Of a stretch of DNA of 64,000 nucleotides, positions 57,749-64,000 are shown piece after piece. Position 1 is the first letter of the stretch. Each line of letters starts with the position of its first letter. The stretch comes from Microbacterium jejuense. Lineage in GTDB: Bacteria > Actinomycetota > Actinomycetes > Actinomycetales > Microbacteriaceae. Made by a program: the position numbers and the translations under genes. The notes beneath the pieces are model-generated. The model was not told the DNA's origin, did no database searches, and saw only the letters and a list, made by a program, of their open reading frames with translations. The stretch spans positions 350,450-414,449 of the forward strand of contig NZ_JAEUAW010000002.1 in the NCBI RefSeq assembly GCF_019511665.1, read 5' to 3'.

Positions 57749-59512
57749 ATGATGCACCTGCCCCTTCGAACACGTGTCGCCGCGACGCTGCTGACAGCGG
57801 CCGTCGCCGCGGCCACGATGGCCGCCGCCGCACCGGCCGCCGCGACTGCTGCCGCGCCGGCGGACTCCGGCCACGCGGCATCCACGGATCCCGTCGTCGT
57901 CACGTATGAAGAGAACGACGCTGCGATCGCCAACCCGGCGCGCGGGTGGTACAAGCACACAGAGACGCACTCGCGCGCCGACGGCTCGGGCTGGACCGCA
58001 CTGGACGCGGCGACGCTCGCGTCGTACCGCGAACAGGGCATCACGCAGATCCTCCGGGTCGTCTACCTGGAGCGCTACGTCGACGCCGACCTCGACGCGC
58101 AGCTGCTCGACGCCCTGACCGCCGACTTCCAGACCGCGCGTGAAGCGGGCGTCTCGGTCATCCTGCGGTTCGCCTACGTGCAGGGCGGCGCCTGGCCGTA
58201 CACCCCTCCCTACGGCGATGCCACCGTGGAGCGCACGCTGTCGCACATCCAGCAGCTGACCCCGCTGCTGCGCGCGAACGCTGACGTCATCGAGGTGGTG
58301 CAGAACGGCTTCGTCGGGCTGTGGGGCGAGGGCTATTACACCGACCATTTCGTCGCCGACCCGGCGAACCCGGGGGTGGTCACCGAGGAGGACTGGGCGA
58401 ACCGCACCGCGGTGACCGAGGCGCTGCTGGCCGCGCTCCCGGAGTCCCGGTCCGTGCAGGTGCGCACGATGCTCTCCAAGCAGCAGGCCTTCGACCGTCC
58501 GACGGGCGCAGCGGGCGCCCTCACGGAGGCCGAGGGGTTCTCGGGGAGTCCCGTCGCCCGCGTGGGCCACCACAACGACTGCTTCCTCGCCGCTCCGGAC
58601 GACTGGGGCACCTTCCTCTCGGACCCGCTGAGTCTCGACCAGGAATACCTGGAGGCGGACACCCGCTTCGTGCCGATGGGCGGCGAGACGTGCAACGTCA
58701 ACCCGCCGCGCTCGGAGTGGGCCTCGGCATCGGCCGAGATGGCGAGATACCACTACAGCTACCTGAACCGCGACTACAACCAGGACGTCCTCAACTCGTG
58801 GGGCGCCGGCAACCTCGTCGAGGTCGCGAAGAACCTCGGCTACCGCTTCGTGCTGAAGCAGTCGCGCGTCACGGGCGGACCCGCGCCCACGCTCGAGATC
58901 GACGTGCGCAACGAGGGCTGGGCTGCGCCGTACAACGAGCGTCCCGCCTACGTCGTGCTGGACGGTCCTGAGGGGCGTGTGACGCTCCCGCTCGGTGATG
59001 CGCGGACGTGGGCGCCCGGCGAGACCACCACGGTGTCGGTGTCGCTCGCGACGGTCCCCGCCGGACGGTACACGGCGTCGCTCGCCCTGCCCGCTGCCGA
59101 GCCGTCGATCGCGGCCGACCCGCGGTTCGCGATCCAGACCGCCAACGTCGGAACGTGGGTCGCCGCCGACGGGGTGAACGACCTCCAGCAGACCATCGAG
59201 CTGTCGACGCCGGCCGCGGTGGCCAAGCCGCGCATCGCCGCCGACGGGTCGGACGTGCGCGTGTCGTTCTCGGCACCATCGACGGAAGGCTCCTCGCCGC
59301 TGTCGGGTTACCGCGTCGCGCTCACCTCCGCGAGCGGCCAGTCGCGCATCCTCGAGGTCGGTGCGACGGCGTCGCAGGCGACGTTCGAGGACGTCCCGGC
59401 CGGCCGCTGGCGCGCGACCGTCACGGCGGTCAACGGTCAGGGCGACGCCGAAGCCTCCCCGCGGTCGGCGACCGCTGTCGTCCACCCCGGCCGGCGAACG
59501 CACGGCGAGTGA
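57749..59512 (+). CDS. Secreted DUF4874/DUF4832 protein with FN3-like domain (copy 2)
   Basis: 587 aa from ATG 57749 (ATG 57752 also possible). Sec signal to about residue 36. DUF4874-like part: NPARGWYKHTETHSRADGSG, GITQILRVVYLERYVDADLD, AGVSVILRFAYVQGG, then VVQNGFVGLWGEGYYTDHF with Glu194 at the same motif (G-[FL]-W-G-E) as copy 1. DUF4832-like part: MARYHYSYLNRDYNQDVLNS and NLGYRFVLKQSRV. A C-terminal fibronectin-type domain (VRVSFSAPSTEGSSPLSGYR) follows, as in many secreted polysaccharide-degrading enzymes. Last gene of the system 2 unit; probably degrades or binds the glycan outside the cell. Confidence 0.82.
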   Translation: MMHLPLRTRVAATLLTAAVAAATMAAAAPAAATAAAPADSGHAASTDPVVVTYEENDAAIANPARGWYKHTETHSRADGSGWTALDAATLASYREQGITQILRVVYLERYVDADLDAQLLDALTADFQTAREAGVSVILRFAYVQGGAWPYTPPYGDATVERTLSHIQQLTPLLRANADVIEVVQNGFVGLWGEGYYTDHFVADPANPGVVTEEDWANRTAVTEALLAALPESRSVQVRTMLSKQQAFDRPTGAAGALTEAEGFSGSPVARVGHHNDCFLAAPDDWGTFLSDPLSLDQEYLEADTRFVPMGGETCNVNPPRSEWASASAEMARYHYSYLNRDYNQDVLNSWGAGNLVEVAKNLGYRFVLKQSRVTGGPAPTLEIDVRNEGWAAPYNERPAYVVLDGPEGRVTLPLGDARTWAPGETTTVSVSLATVPAGRYTASLALPAAEPSIAADPRFAIQTANVGTWVAADGVNDLQQTIELSTPAAVAKPRIAADGSDVRVSFSAPSTEGSSPLSGYRVALTSASGQSRILEVGATASQATFEDVPAGRWRATVTAVNGQGDAEASPRSATAVVHPGRRTHGE

Positions 59513-59536
59513 GCCGGAGGCGCTGAGCCGGAACGT

Positions 59537-59576
59537 GGATGCCGGGGCCCGCGGTCGACACCGGGCTCCGGCATCC
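59537..59576. terminator. Hairpin terminator after system 2 unit
   Basis: Arms 59537-59551 and 59562-59576 pair over 15 bp with one G.U, 25 nt after the stop codon. A second, looser hairpin (CGGATGCCGTC/GACGGCATCCG) lies a little downstream. Confidence 0.75.
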
Positions 59577-59648
59577 GCTCGCCTGTGGACAGAGCGGATG
59601 CCGTCCACAATCGCCGACGGGACCGGCCGGGTGACGGCATCCGGTCGT

Positions 59649-59654
59649 TAGCAT
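59649..59654 (+). promoter_or_regulatory. TAGCAT -10 box, leaderless helicase promoter
   Basis: TAGCAT, 6 nt before the GTG of the helicase gene; no ribosome site. Confidence 0.5.
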
Positions 59655-59660
59655 GAATCG

Positions 59661-61052
59661 GTGACCACCACGCCTCCTTCGCCTGCCGGCCTGGCGCTGT
59701 CGGCCGAGCAGGAGGCGCTGTTCCGGCTCATCGAAGACACGCGCGAGCACGTGTTCGTGACGGGCCGCGCGGGCACCGGCAAGTCGACGCTGCTGCAGCA
59801 CCTGGCGTGGCACACGAACAAGCAGATCGCGGTGTGCGCGCCGACGGGCGTGGCCGCGCTGAACGTCGAGGGGCAGACGATCCACTCGCTGTTCAAGCTG
59901 CCGCTGGGCATCATCGGCTCGCACGACGAGCCGCAGTCCGACGCCACTCGCAAACTGCTGAACGCCATCGACACGCTCGTGATCGACGAGATCTCGATGG
60001 TCAACGCCGACCTCATGGACGCCATCGACCGCGCGCTGCGCCAGGCGCGGGGACGGCGGTCGGAGCCGTTCGGCGGCACGCAGATCGTCATGTTCGGCGA
60101 TCCGTACCAGCTGGCACCCGTCCCGCCCCGCGGCGACGAGCTGCGGTACGTGCAGGACCACTACCGCTCGTTCTGGTTCTTCGACGCCAAGGTGTGGGTA
60201 GGCGAGACCGCGACCGACGGCATCCTCGACGTCGGCACGTACGGCACCGAGCTCAACATCCGCGAGCTCGTCGACATCCACCGGCAGAACGACCCCGCGT
60301 TCAAGGCGATGCTCAACGCCGTGCGCTACGGCCGCGTGACCGCCGACATCGCGCAGGTGCTCAACGACACCGGTGCGCGGCGTCCGCCGGACCCGTCCGA
60401 CGGCGAGCATCCCATCATCACGCTCGCCACGCGCAACGACATCGTCAACAACATCAACCGGCGCCACCTCAACGAACTCGTGGGCCGCGAGCAGACCGCG
60501 CGCGCCGAGGTGAACGGCGACTTCGGACGGGGGGATGCCGCCTACCCTGCAGACCTCGAGCTCAAGCTCAAGGTCGGGGCCCAGGTGATGTTCCTGCGCA
60601 ACGACACCGGGTCGTTCGGCGAGCCGCCGCGGTGGGTGAACGGCACGATCGGCACCGTCACGCGCATCGCCGGCGAGTCCGTGCGCGTGGACGTCGAGGG
60701 CGAGGAGTTCGACGTCGAGCCCTCCGTGTGGGAGAAGTACCGCTACTCGTACAACCCGGGCTCGAAGACGCTCACGCGCGACATCGTGGCCGAGTTCACC
60801 CAGTTCCCGCTGCGTCTGGCGTGGGCCGTCACGATCCACAAGTCCCAGGGCAAGACCTACGACCGGGCGATCATCGACCTCGGCTCCGGCGCCTTCGCGC
60901 CCGGTCAGACGTATGTGGCGCTGTCGAGGCTGACGTCGCTCGACGGCCTGTATCTGTCGCGTCCGCTGCGGCCCCGCGACATCCAGGTGGATGCCGACGT
61001 CCAGCGCTTCATGCGCGACGCCGTCCGCGGGCCCGTGGCTCCCGGTCGTTGA
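59661..61052 (+). CDS. PIF1/RecD-like SF1 helicase
   Basis: 463 aa. Walker A FVTGRAGTGKSTLLQHLAW, motif Ia VCAPTGVAALNVEGQTIHSL, Walker B LVIDEISMVNADLMDAIDRA, motif III QIVMFGDPYQLAPVPPRG, and C-terminal motif V/VI segments AVTIHKSQGKTYDRAIIDLG and QTYVALSRLTSLDGLYLSRP. This is the short bacterial PIF1-type helicase, thought to unwind DNA 5' to 3'; cellular role uncertain. The stop codon TGA lies inside the GGTCGTTGAGCG end of the downstream palindromic repeat. Leaderless GTG start. Confidence 0.92.
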   Translation: MTTTPPSPAGLALSAEQEALFRLIEDTREHVFVTGRAGTGKSTLLQHLAWHTNKQIAVCAPTGVAALNVEGQTIHSLFKLPLGIIGSHDEPQSDATRKLLNAIDTLVIDEISMVNADLMDAIDRALRQARGRRSEPFGGTQIVMFGDPYQLAPVPPRGDELRYVQDHYRSFWFFDAKVWVGETATDGILDVGTYGTELNIRELVDIHRQNDPAFKAMLNAVRYGRVTADIAQVLNDTGARRPPDPSDGEHPIITLATRNDIVNNINRRHLNELVGREQTARAEVNGDFGRGDAAYPADLELKLKVGAQVMFLRNDTGSFGEPPRWVNGTIGTVTRIAGESVRVDVEGEEFDVEPSVWEKYRYSYNPGSKTLTRDIVAEFTQFPLRLAWAVTIHKSQGKTYDRAIIDLGSGAFAPGQTYVALSRLTSLDGLYLSRPLRPRDIQVDADVQRFMRDAVRGPVAPGR

Positions 61053-61192
61053 GCGGAGCGCGCTCTGGCGCGCGCAGACGAAACGCGGTTCTGGCACGGG
61101 GTTGCTCGTGCGGTCGGGGCGTTTCGTCTCGCTCGTTCCTCGCTCGCTCAACGACCGGGGGTCGTGGTGCCGGTCGTTGAGCGACGAAACGC
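61041..61192. repeat. Palindromic GTCGTTGAGCG element plus partial second copy
   Basis: Outer arms CCCGGTCGTTGAGCG (61041-61055) and CGCTCAACGACCGGG (61145-61159), perfect over 15 bp; inner arms AGACGAAACGC (61076-61086) and GCGTTTCGTCT (61119-61129). A partial second left arm, CGGTCGTTGAGCGACGAAAC (61171-61190), follows and abuts the haem oxygenase stop. Confidence 0.9.
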
Positions 61193-61200
61193 TTGTGCGG

Positions 61201-61854
61201 TCAGGCGACCTTCGCGGCCTTGGCGGCGGCGAGGTCTTCGAAGAGCTCGGTGTTGAAACGGTAGGCGAGCAGCACCTCGTCGATCACGCGCTCCTGCTCG
61301 GCGGCATCCCACGGGGCGGCATCGAGCTGCTCGCGGTAGACGTCCTTGAAGGCCTTGGGGTCGGCGATGTCTTCGAACAGGTAGAAGCCGATGCCGTTGG
61401 TCTCGAACCCGAAGCGCCGGGCCATCAGGCGCCCGATGAACTGCCCGCCCGACAGGTCGCCGAGGTAGCGGGTGTAGTGGTGGGCGACGAAGCCGCCCGC
61501 CCACGTCGCGCCGACCTCGTTGATGCGGTCGACGTAGCGCCGCGTGGTGGGCAGCGGCTCGATGCGCTCGCGCCAGTCGGGGCCCACGAGGAACTCGAGG
61601 TCGGCCTCGAGCGCCGGCAGGCGCGTCAGCTTGTCGGAGATGAAGACCGCGGCGACGGGGTCGTTGCGCATCTGTCCCGCCGTGCGCTCCAGCGCCTCGT
61701 AGATGAACCAGTGCTGCACGACGAGGGCGATGTAGTCCTCGCGCGTGCCCTCCCCCTTCATGAGGTCGGCCATGAAGCCGGCGTGCTCGCTCGACGAGTG
61801 CGAGCGGCTGGAGCGCTCGCGCAGCGCGGCGGAGAACGGGATCGGGTCGCTCAT
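61201..61854 (-). CDS. hmuO: Biliverdin-producing haem oxygenase
   Basis: 217 aa, same size as Corynebacterium HmuO. Proximal haem ligand H19 in SRSHSSSEHAGFMADLMKG; the distal-helix signature VAHHYTRYLGDLSGGQFIGR is intact, with the flexible Gly pair. It opens haem to biliverdin, CO and iron for use as an iron source. A DtxR/IdeR-type box lies 16-34 nt upstream of the start, indicating induction under low iron. It follows a DUF2470 gene in the same orientation. Confidence 0.95.
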   Translation of the reverse strand: MSDPIPFSAALRERSSRSHSSSEHAGFMADLMKGEGTREDYIALVVQHWFIYEALERTAGQMRNDPVAAVFISDKLTRLPALEADLEFLVGPDWRERIEPLPTTRRYVDRINEVGATWAGGFVAHHYTRYLGDLSGGQFIGRLMARRFGFETNGIGFYLFEDIADPKAFKDVYREQLDAAPWDAAEQERVIDEVLLAYRFNTELFEDLAAAKAAKVA

Positions 61855-61869
61855 ACCTTCATGGTAACT

Positions 61870-61888
61870 GAAGATAAGGCGAACCTAA
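61870..61888 (-). promoter_or_regulatory. DtxR/IdeR-type iron box before haem oxygenase
   Basis: On the minus strand TTAGGTTCGCCTTATCTTC agrees with the DtxR/IdeR consensus (TTAGGTTAGSCTAACCTAA) at about 15 of 19 positions. It lies in the 46-nt gap before hmuO, so iron-loaded repressor would block this promoter. Confidence 0.75.
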
Positions 61889-61900
61889 CAAGAAGTTTTC

Positions 61901-62227
61901 TCAGGCGTGGGGTCGCGGTTCGATCCCGAGCCGCCGGCAGGCCTCGTCGTACAGGGCGACGATCTCGCGGCGCACCTCGCGCCGTTCCGAGATCAGCCCC
62001 GAGGGCCACGGCGCGGCGACCTCGACCGTCGAGCCGTCGTCCAGCGTCGCGAGCCACACCCCGCCGGCGCCGTCGAACCCGGTCATCGTCGCGGCCGTGA
62101 CGACGGCATCCCCTCGTCCGTTCTCGGGGAGGAAGGCGCGCGCGATCAGCAGGTTGTCGTCGCCATGGTCGCCGTTCATGTGGCCGAGCACGCCCGCGAG
62201 TGCGGCGTCGTCGAATCGGTGGATCAT
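61901..62227 (-). CDS. DUF2470 domain protein, haem-utilisation associated
   Basis: 108 aa from ATG 62227. ALAGVLGHMNGDHGDDNLLI gives the HMNxDH motif of DUF2470, the C-terminal domain of HugZ-like haem proteins, followed by TMTGFDGAGGVWLATLDDG. It stands alone here without the split-barrel partner domain. Its place directly before hmuO suggests a role in haem binding or release. A TAGGGT -10 box 6 nt upstream of ATG 62227 favours this start over GTG 62233. Confidence 0.85.
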   Translation of the reverse strand: MIHRFDDAALAGVLGHMNGDHGDDNLLIARAFLPENGRGDAVVTAATMTGFDGAGGVWLATLDDGSTVEVAAPWPSGLISERREVRREIVALYDEACRRLGIEPRPHA

Positions 62228-62233
62228 GCTCAC

Positions 62234-62239
62234 ACCCTA
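62234..62239 (-). promoter_or_regulatory. TAGGGT -10 box, leaderless DUF2470 promoter
   Basis: TAGGGT on the minus strand, 6 nt from ATG 62227; same arrangement as other leaderless genes here. Confidence 0.5.
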
Positions 62240-62307
62240 CGGACCGCCGTTCCGCGAGGGCGACTCTGGTGTGTTTGAATGCATTGCACGATCATCGGGG
62301 GGTGAGC

Positions 62308-63579
62308 ATGCGGACCCGCTCCAGAAATCGCCGCGTCATCGCGGTGATCGCGGGTGCCGTCATGTCGGCCCTCGTCTTCACCGGCTGCTCGTTCGACTCG
62401 ACCGCCGCCGAACCCGATCTGCCCGCGCAGGTGGATGCCGCGTTCCCCGACGACGTCCTCGCGGGTCTTCAGGATGCCGTCACCCGGGCGATGGGCACGT
62501 CGGGCTCGTCGGGCGCCGTCGTCGGAGTCTGGGCGCCGTGGAGCGGTGCGTGGATCGCGGGCCTCGGCACGCAGCGACCGGACGGCGGCGGCGATGTGAC
62601 GGCCGACCTGAAGTTCCGTGCGGGCAAGGTCACGCGCTCGATGACGTGCGACGCGCTCTACGGCGCGGCCGAGGACCACAAGGTGAAGCTCGACGATCGG
62701 GTCACCGAGTACGTCTCGGGCGTGCCGGACCTCGGCGACATCACGCTGATGGAGCTGTGCGACGGCACGTCGGGCATCGGCTCGTACAGCGACCAGCTGC
62801 ACGGCTCATGGATCGGCAACCCCGACCGGCAGTGGGACCCGCGCTATCTCGCGAGCTTCGGACTCGGCGAACCCCGCACGACCGCAGCGGGCGATGCCTA
62901 CAAGGACTCCGACGCCGGCTACGTGCTGCTCGGCCTCGCGCTGGAGCGCGCCACCGGCCTGTCGGCCGCCGACCTGCTGCGCACCTACGTCACCGCTCCG
63001 CTCGGGCTCGAGGCGACCTCGCTGAGCGACGTGCCCTCGTCGGGCGCCCTGCAGGGCGGTCAGTCCATGCCGAACGCCGAGGGCGCCCTGGACTGCGCCG
63101 CCCCCGTCGACCTCACCGGCGTCTCGTCGAGCACCGGCTACACCGACTCCGGCGTCGTCACCGACATCCGCGACCTCGGGCGCTACGTGCAGGCGCTGGC
63201 GAGCGGCGCACTCGTCCACGACGACAAGAGGTTCGCCCAGCCGCTCCCGGTGGCCGCCGACGCGCCCTCCTGGTACACCGCCGACGGCGGAGCGCTCATC
63301 GCGGGCTCGCTGATCGGCCAGTTCGGAAAGACGCCCGGCTACCTGACCGCCGCGTTCGCCGACCCGAAGACGGGCCTCACGGTCGCGGTCGTGCTCAACA
63401 ACTCGGCCGGCGACGGTCGCGTCGCCGAGTATCTCGCGTGGCAGCTCGCGGCCATCGCCTCGAAGGCGCCGGCGGCCGACGGCCAGACGGCCCCCGAGGC
63501 CGGGCTGCCCTGGACCGCCGAGCAGTACGGAGAGGCCGTCGCCTCGCTGGCGGTGTGCACTCCGCCGCCGTCCGAGTGA
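62308..63579 (+). CDS. Beta-lactamase/PBP-like lipoprotein with lost catalytic residues
   Basis: 423 aa from ATG 62308 (GTG 62302 also in frame; GGGGGG upstream). Lipoprotein signal VMSALVFTGC. The domain follows the serine beta-lactamase/D-Ala carboxypeptidase layout: DLKFRAGKVTRSMTCDALY, KVKLDDRVTEYVSGVPDLGD, TLMELCDGTSGIGSYS, DSDAGYVLLGLALERATG, GQFGKTPGYLTAAF. The S-x-x-K of active enzymes (usually GSVTK) reads GKVTR, and the Tyr-x-Asn motif reads KDSDAGY, so hydrolysis is unlikely. A binding or regulatory role at the envelope is plausible. Overlaps the next gene by 4 nt. Confidence 0.85.
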   Translation: MRTRSRNRRVIAVIAGAVMSALVFTGCSFDSTAAEPDLPAQVDAAFPDDVLAGLQDAVTRAMGTSGSSGAVVGVWAPWSGAWIAGLGTQRPDGGGDVTADLKFRAGKVTRSMTCDALYGAAEDHKVKLDDRVTEYVSGVPDLGDITLMELCDGTSGIGSYSDQLHGSWIGNPDRQWDPRYLASFGLGEPRTTAAGDAYKDSDAGYVLLGLALERATGLSAADLLRTYVTAPLGLEATSLSDVPSSGALQGGQSMPNAEGALDCAAPVDLTGVSSSTGYTDSGVVTDIRDLGRYVQALASGALVHDDKRFAQPLPVAADAPSWYTADGGALIAGSLIGQFGKTPGYLTAAFADPKTGLTVAVVLNNSAGDGRVAEYLAWQLAAIASKAPAADGQTAPEAGLPWTAEQYGEAVASLAVCTPPPSE

Positions 63580-64000
63580 CGCCGGGCACGAGCGCCTCCG
63601 CGGGTCCCCGCGGCACGACGCCGGCGATCCTGCTCGTCATCGCGGGGCTCGCGTGCCAGGAGGTCGGGGCATCGCTCGCGGTGCTGCTGTTCCCGCAGGT
63701 CGGGCCGCTCGGCATGGTGATGCTGCGCCTCGTGTTCTCGGCGCTCGTGCTGCTGGTCATCGCGCGCCCCCGCGTGCGTGGTCACTCCCGGCGGGACTGG
63801 ACCTCCGTCGCGCTCTTCGGGCTCGTGCTCGCGCTCATGAACAGCCTGTTCTACCTGGCGCTGGAGCGCCTGCCGCTCGGCGTGACGGTCACCATCGAGG
63901 TGCTCGGACCGCTGGTGCTGTCGATCGTGGCCGCGCGCCGGGCGTCGGCCTGGCTGTGGGCTCTGCTGGCGCTGGCGGGGGTCGTCGCGTTGGGCGGGGG
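63576..64000 (+). CDS. EamA/RhtA-like exporter, truncated by window end
   Basis: GTG start in the GTGA overlap with the upstream lipoprotein gene; 141 codons are visible and the frame is still open at 64000. Hydrophobic segments: AILLVIAGLACQEVGASLAV, LVFSALVLLVIARPRVRG, VALFGLVLALMNSLFYLAL, VTVTIEVLGPLVLSIVAARR, WLWALLALAGVVALGGG. FYLALERLPLGVTVTIEVLG is typical of RhtA-type members of the drug/metabolite transporter superfamily, which export threonine/homoserine or related amines. Substrate unproven. Confidence 0.88.
   Translation, partial: MTPGTSASAGPRGTTPAILLVIAGLACQEVGASLAVLLFPQVGPLGMVMLRLVFSALVLLVIARPRVRGHSRRDWTSVALFGLVLALMNSLFYLALERLPLGVTVTIEVLGPLVLSIVAARRASAWLWALLALAGVVALGG

Overview
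The window is a stretch of chromosome from a high-GC Gram-positive bacterium, most likely a Microbacterium-like member of the Microbacteriaceae. Reasons: GC near 70 % by eye, many GTG starts, 4-nt ATGA/GTGA gene overlaps, leaderless genes with a TAnnnT box 6-7 nt before the start codon, a paired carbohydrate ABC importer style without its own ATPase, a very frequent GGATGCCG/CGGCATCC octamer, and intergenic palindromes with GTCGTTGAGCG / CGCTCAACGAC ends. Naming the genus is inference; no rRNA or tRNA gene is present.

Layout. 1-5.5 kb: small housekeeping and membrane genes, a tandem array of seven 40/56-bp repeat units, purB and a low-molecular-weight tyrosine phosphatase. 5.7-10.8 kb: a secreted ExeM/NucH-type nuclease, a small helical protein overlapping an alpha/beta hydrolase with a WXG/ESX-like N-terminus, and a small holin-family membrane protein. 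11-15.7 kb: hisC and an E1alpha-E1beta-E2 2-oxoacid dehydrogenase cluster. 16.4-21.6 kb: a zinc block: znuA-like binding protein behind a Zur-type palindrome, ATPase, permease, Zur-like regulator, and a two-gene permease/TIGR03943 unit. 21.6-31.1 kb: secreted propeller-like protein, mpg, degenerate DsbA-like protein, a 1744-residue zinc-ribbon membrane protein, and a cysteine-poor rpmB-rpmG-rpsN operon. 31.2-40.2 kb: two alpha/beta hydrolases with a TetR regulator, a secreted beta-helix protein, an HU protein, a CopD-CtaG fusion and an unknown anchored protein.

40.3-59.5 kb is the most coherent functional island. Three transcription units lie around two divergent promoter regions. (a) A minus-strand unit has two sugar permeases, a binding protein, a cytoplasmic GH36 alpha-galactosidase and a secreted DUF4874/DUF4832 protein, with a divergent ROK repressor. 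(b) A minus-strand catabolic operon has a SIS isomerase/deaminase, ROK kinase, LacC/FruK-type kinase, class II aldolase and DUF5596 acyltransferase-like protein, with a divergent DeoR regulator. (c) A plus-strand unit has a Gfo/Idh/MocA oxidoreductase, a second binding protein, two permeases and a second, larger DUF4874/DUF4832 protein with a C-terminal FN3-like domain. Together these suggest uptake and breakdown of an alpha-linked galactose/galactosamine-containing glycan through the tagatose-6-phosphate route, with the DUF4874/DUF4832 proteins as candidate new extracellular glycosidases.

59.6-64 kb: a PIF1/RecD-like helicase, an iron-regulated haem oxygenase with a DUF2470 gene, a penicillin-binding-protein-like lipoprotein that has lost its catalytic serine and lysine, and the start of an EamA/RhtA exporter cut by the window end.
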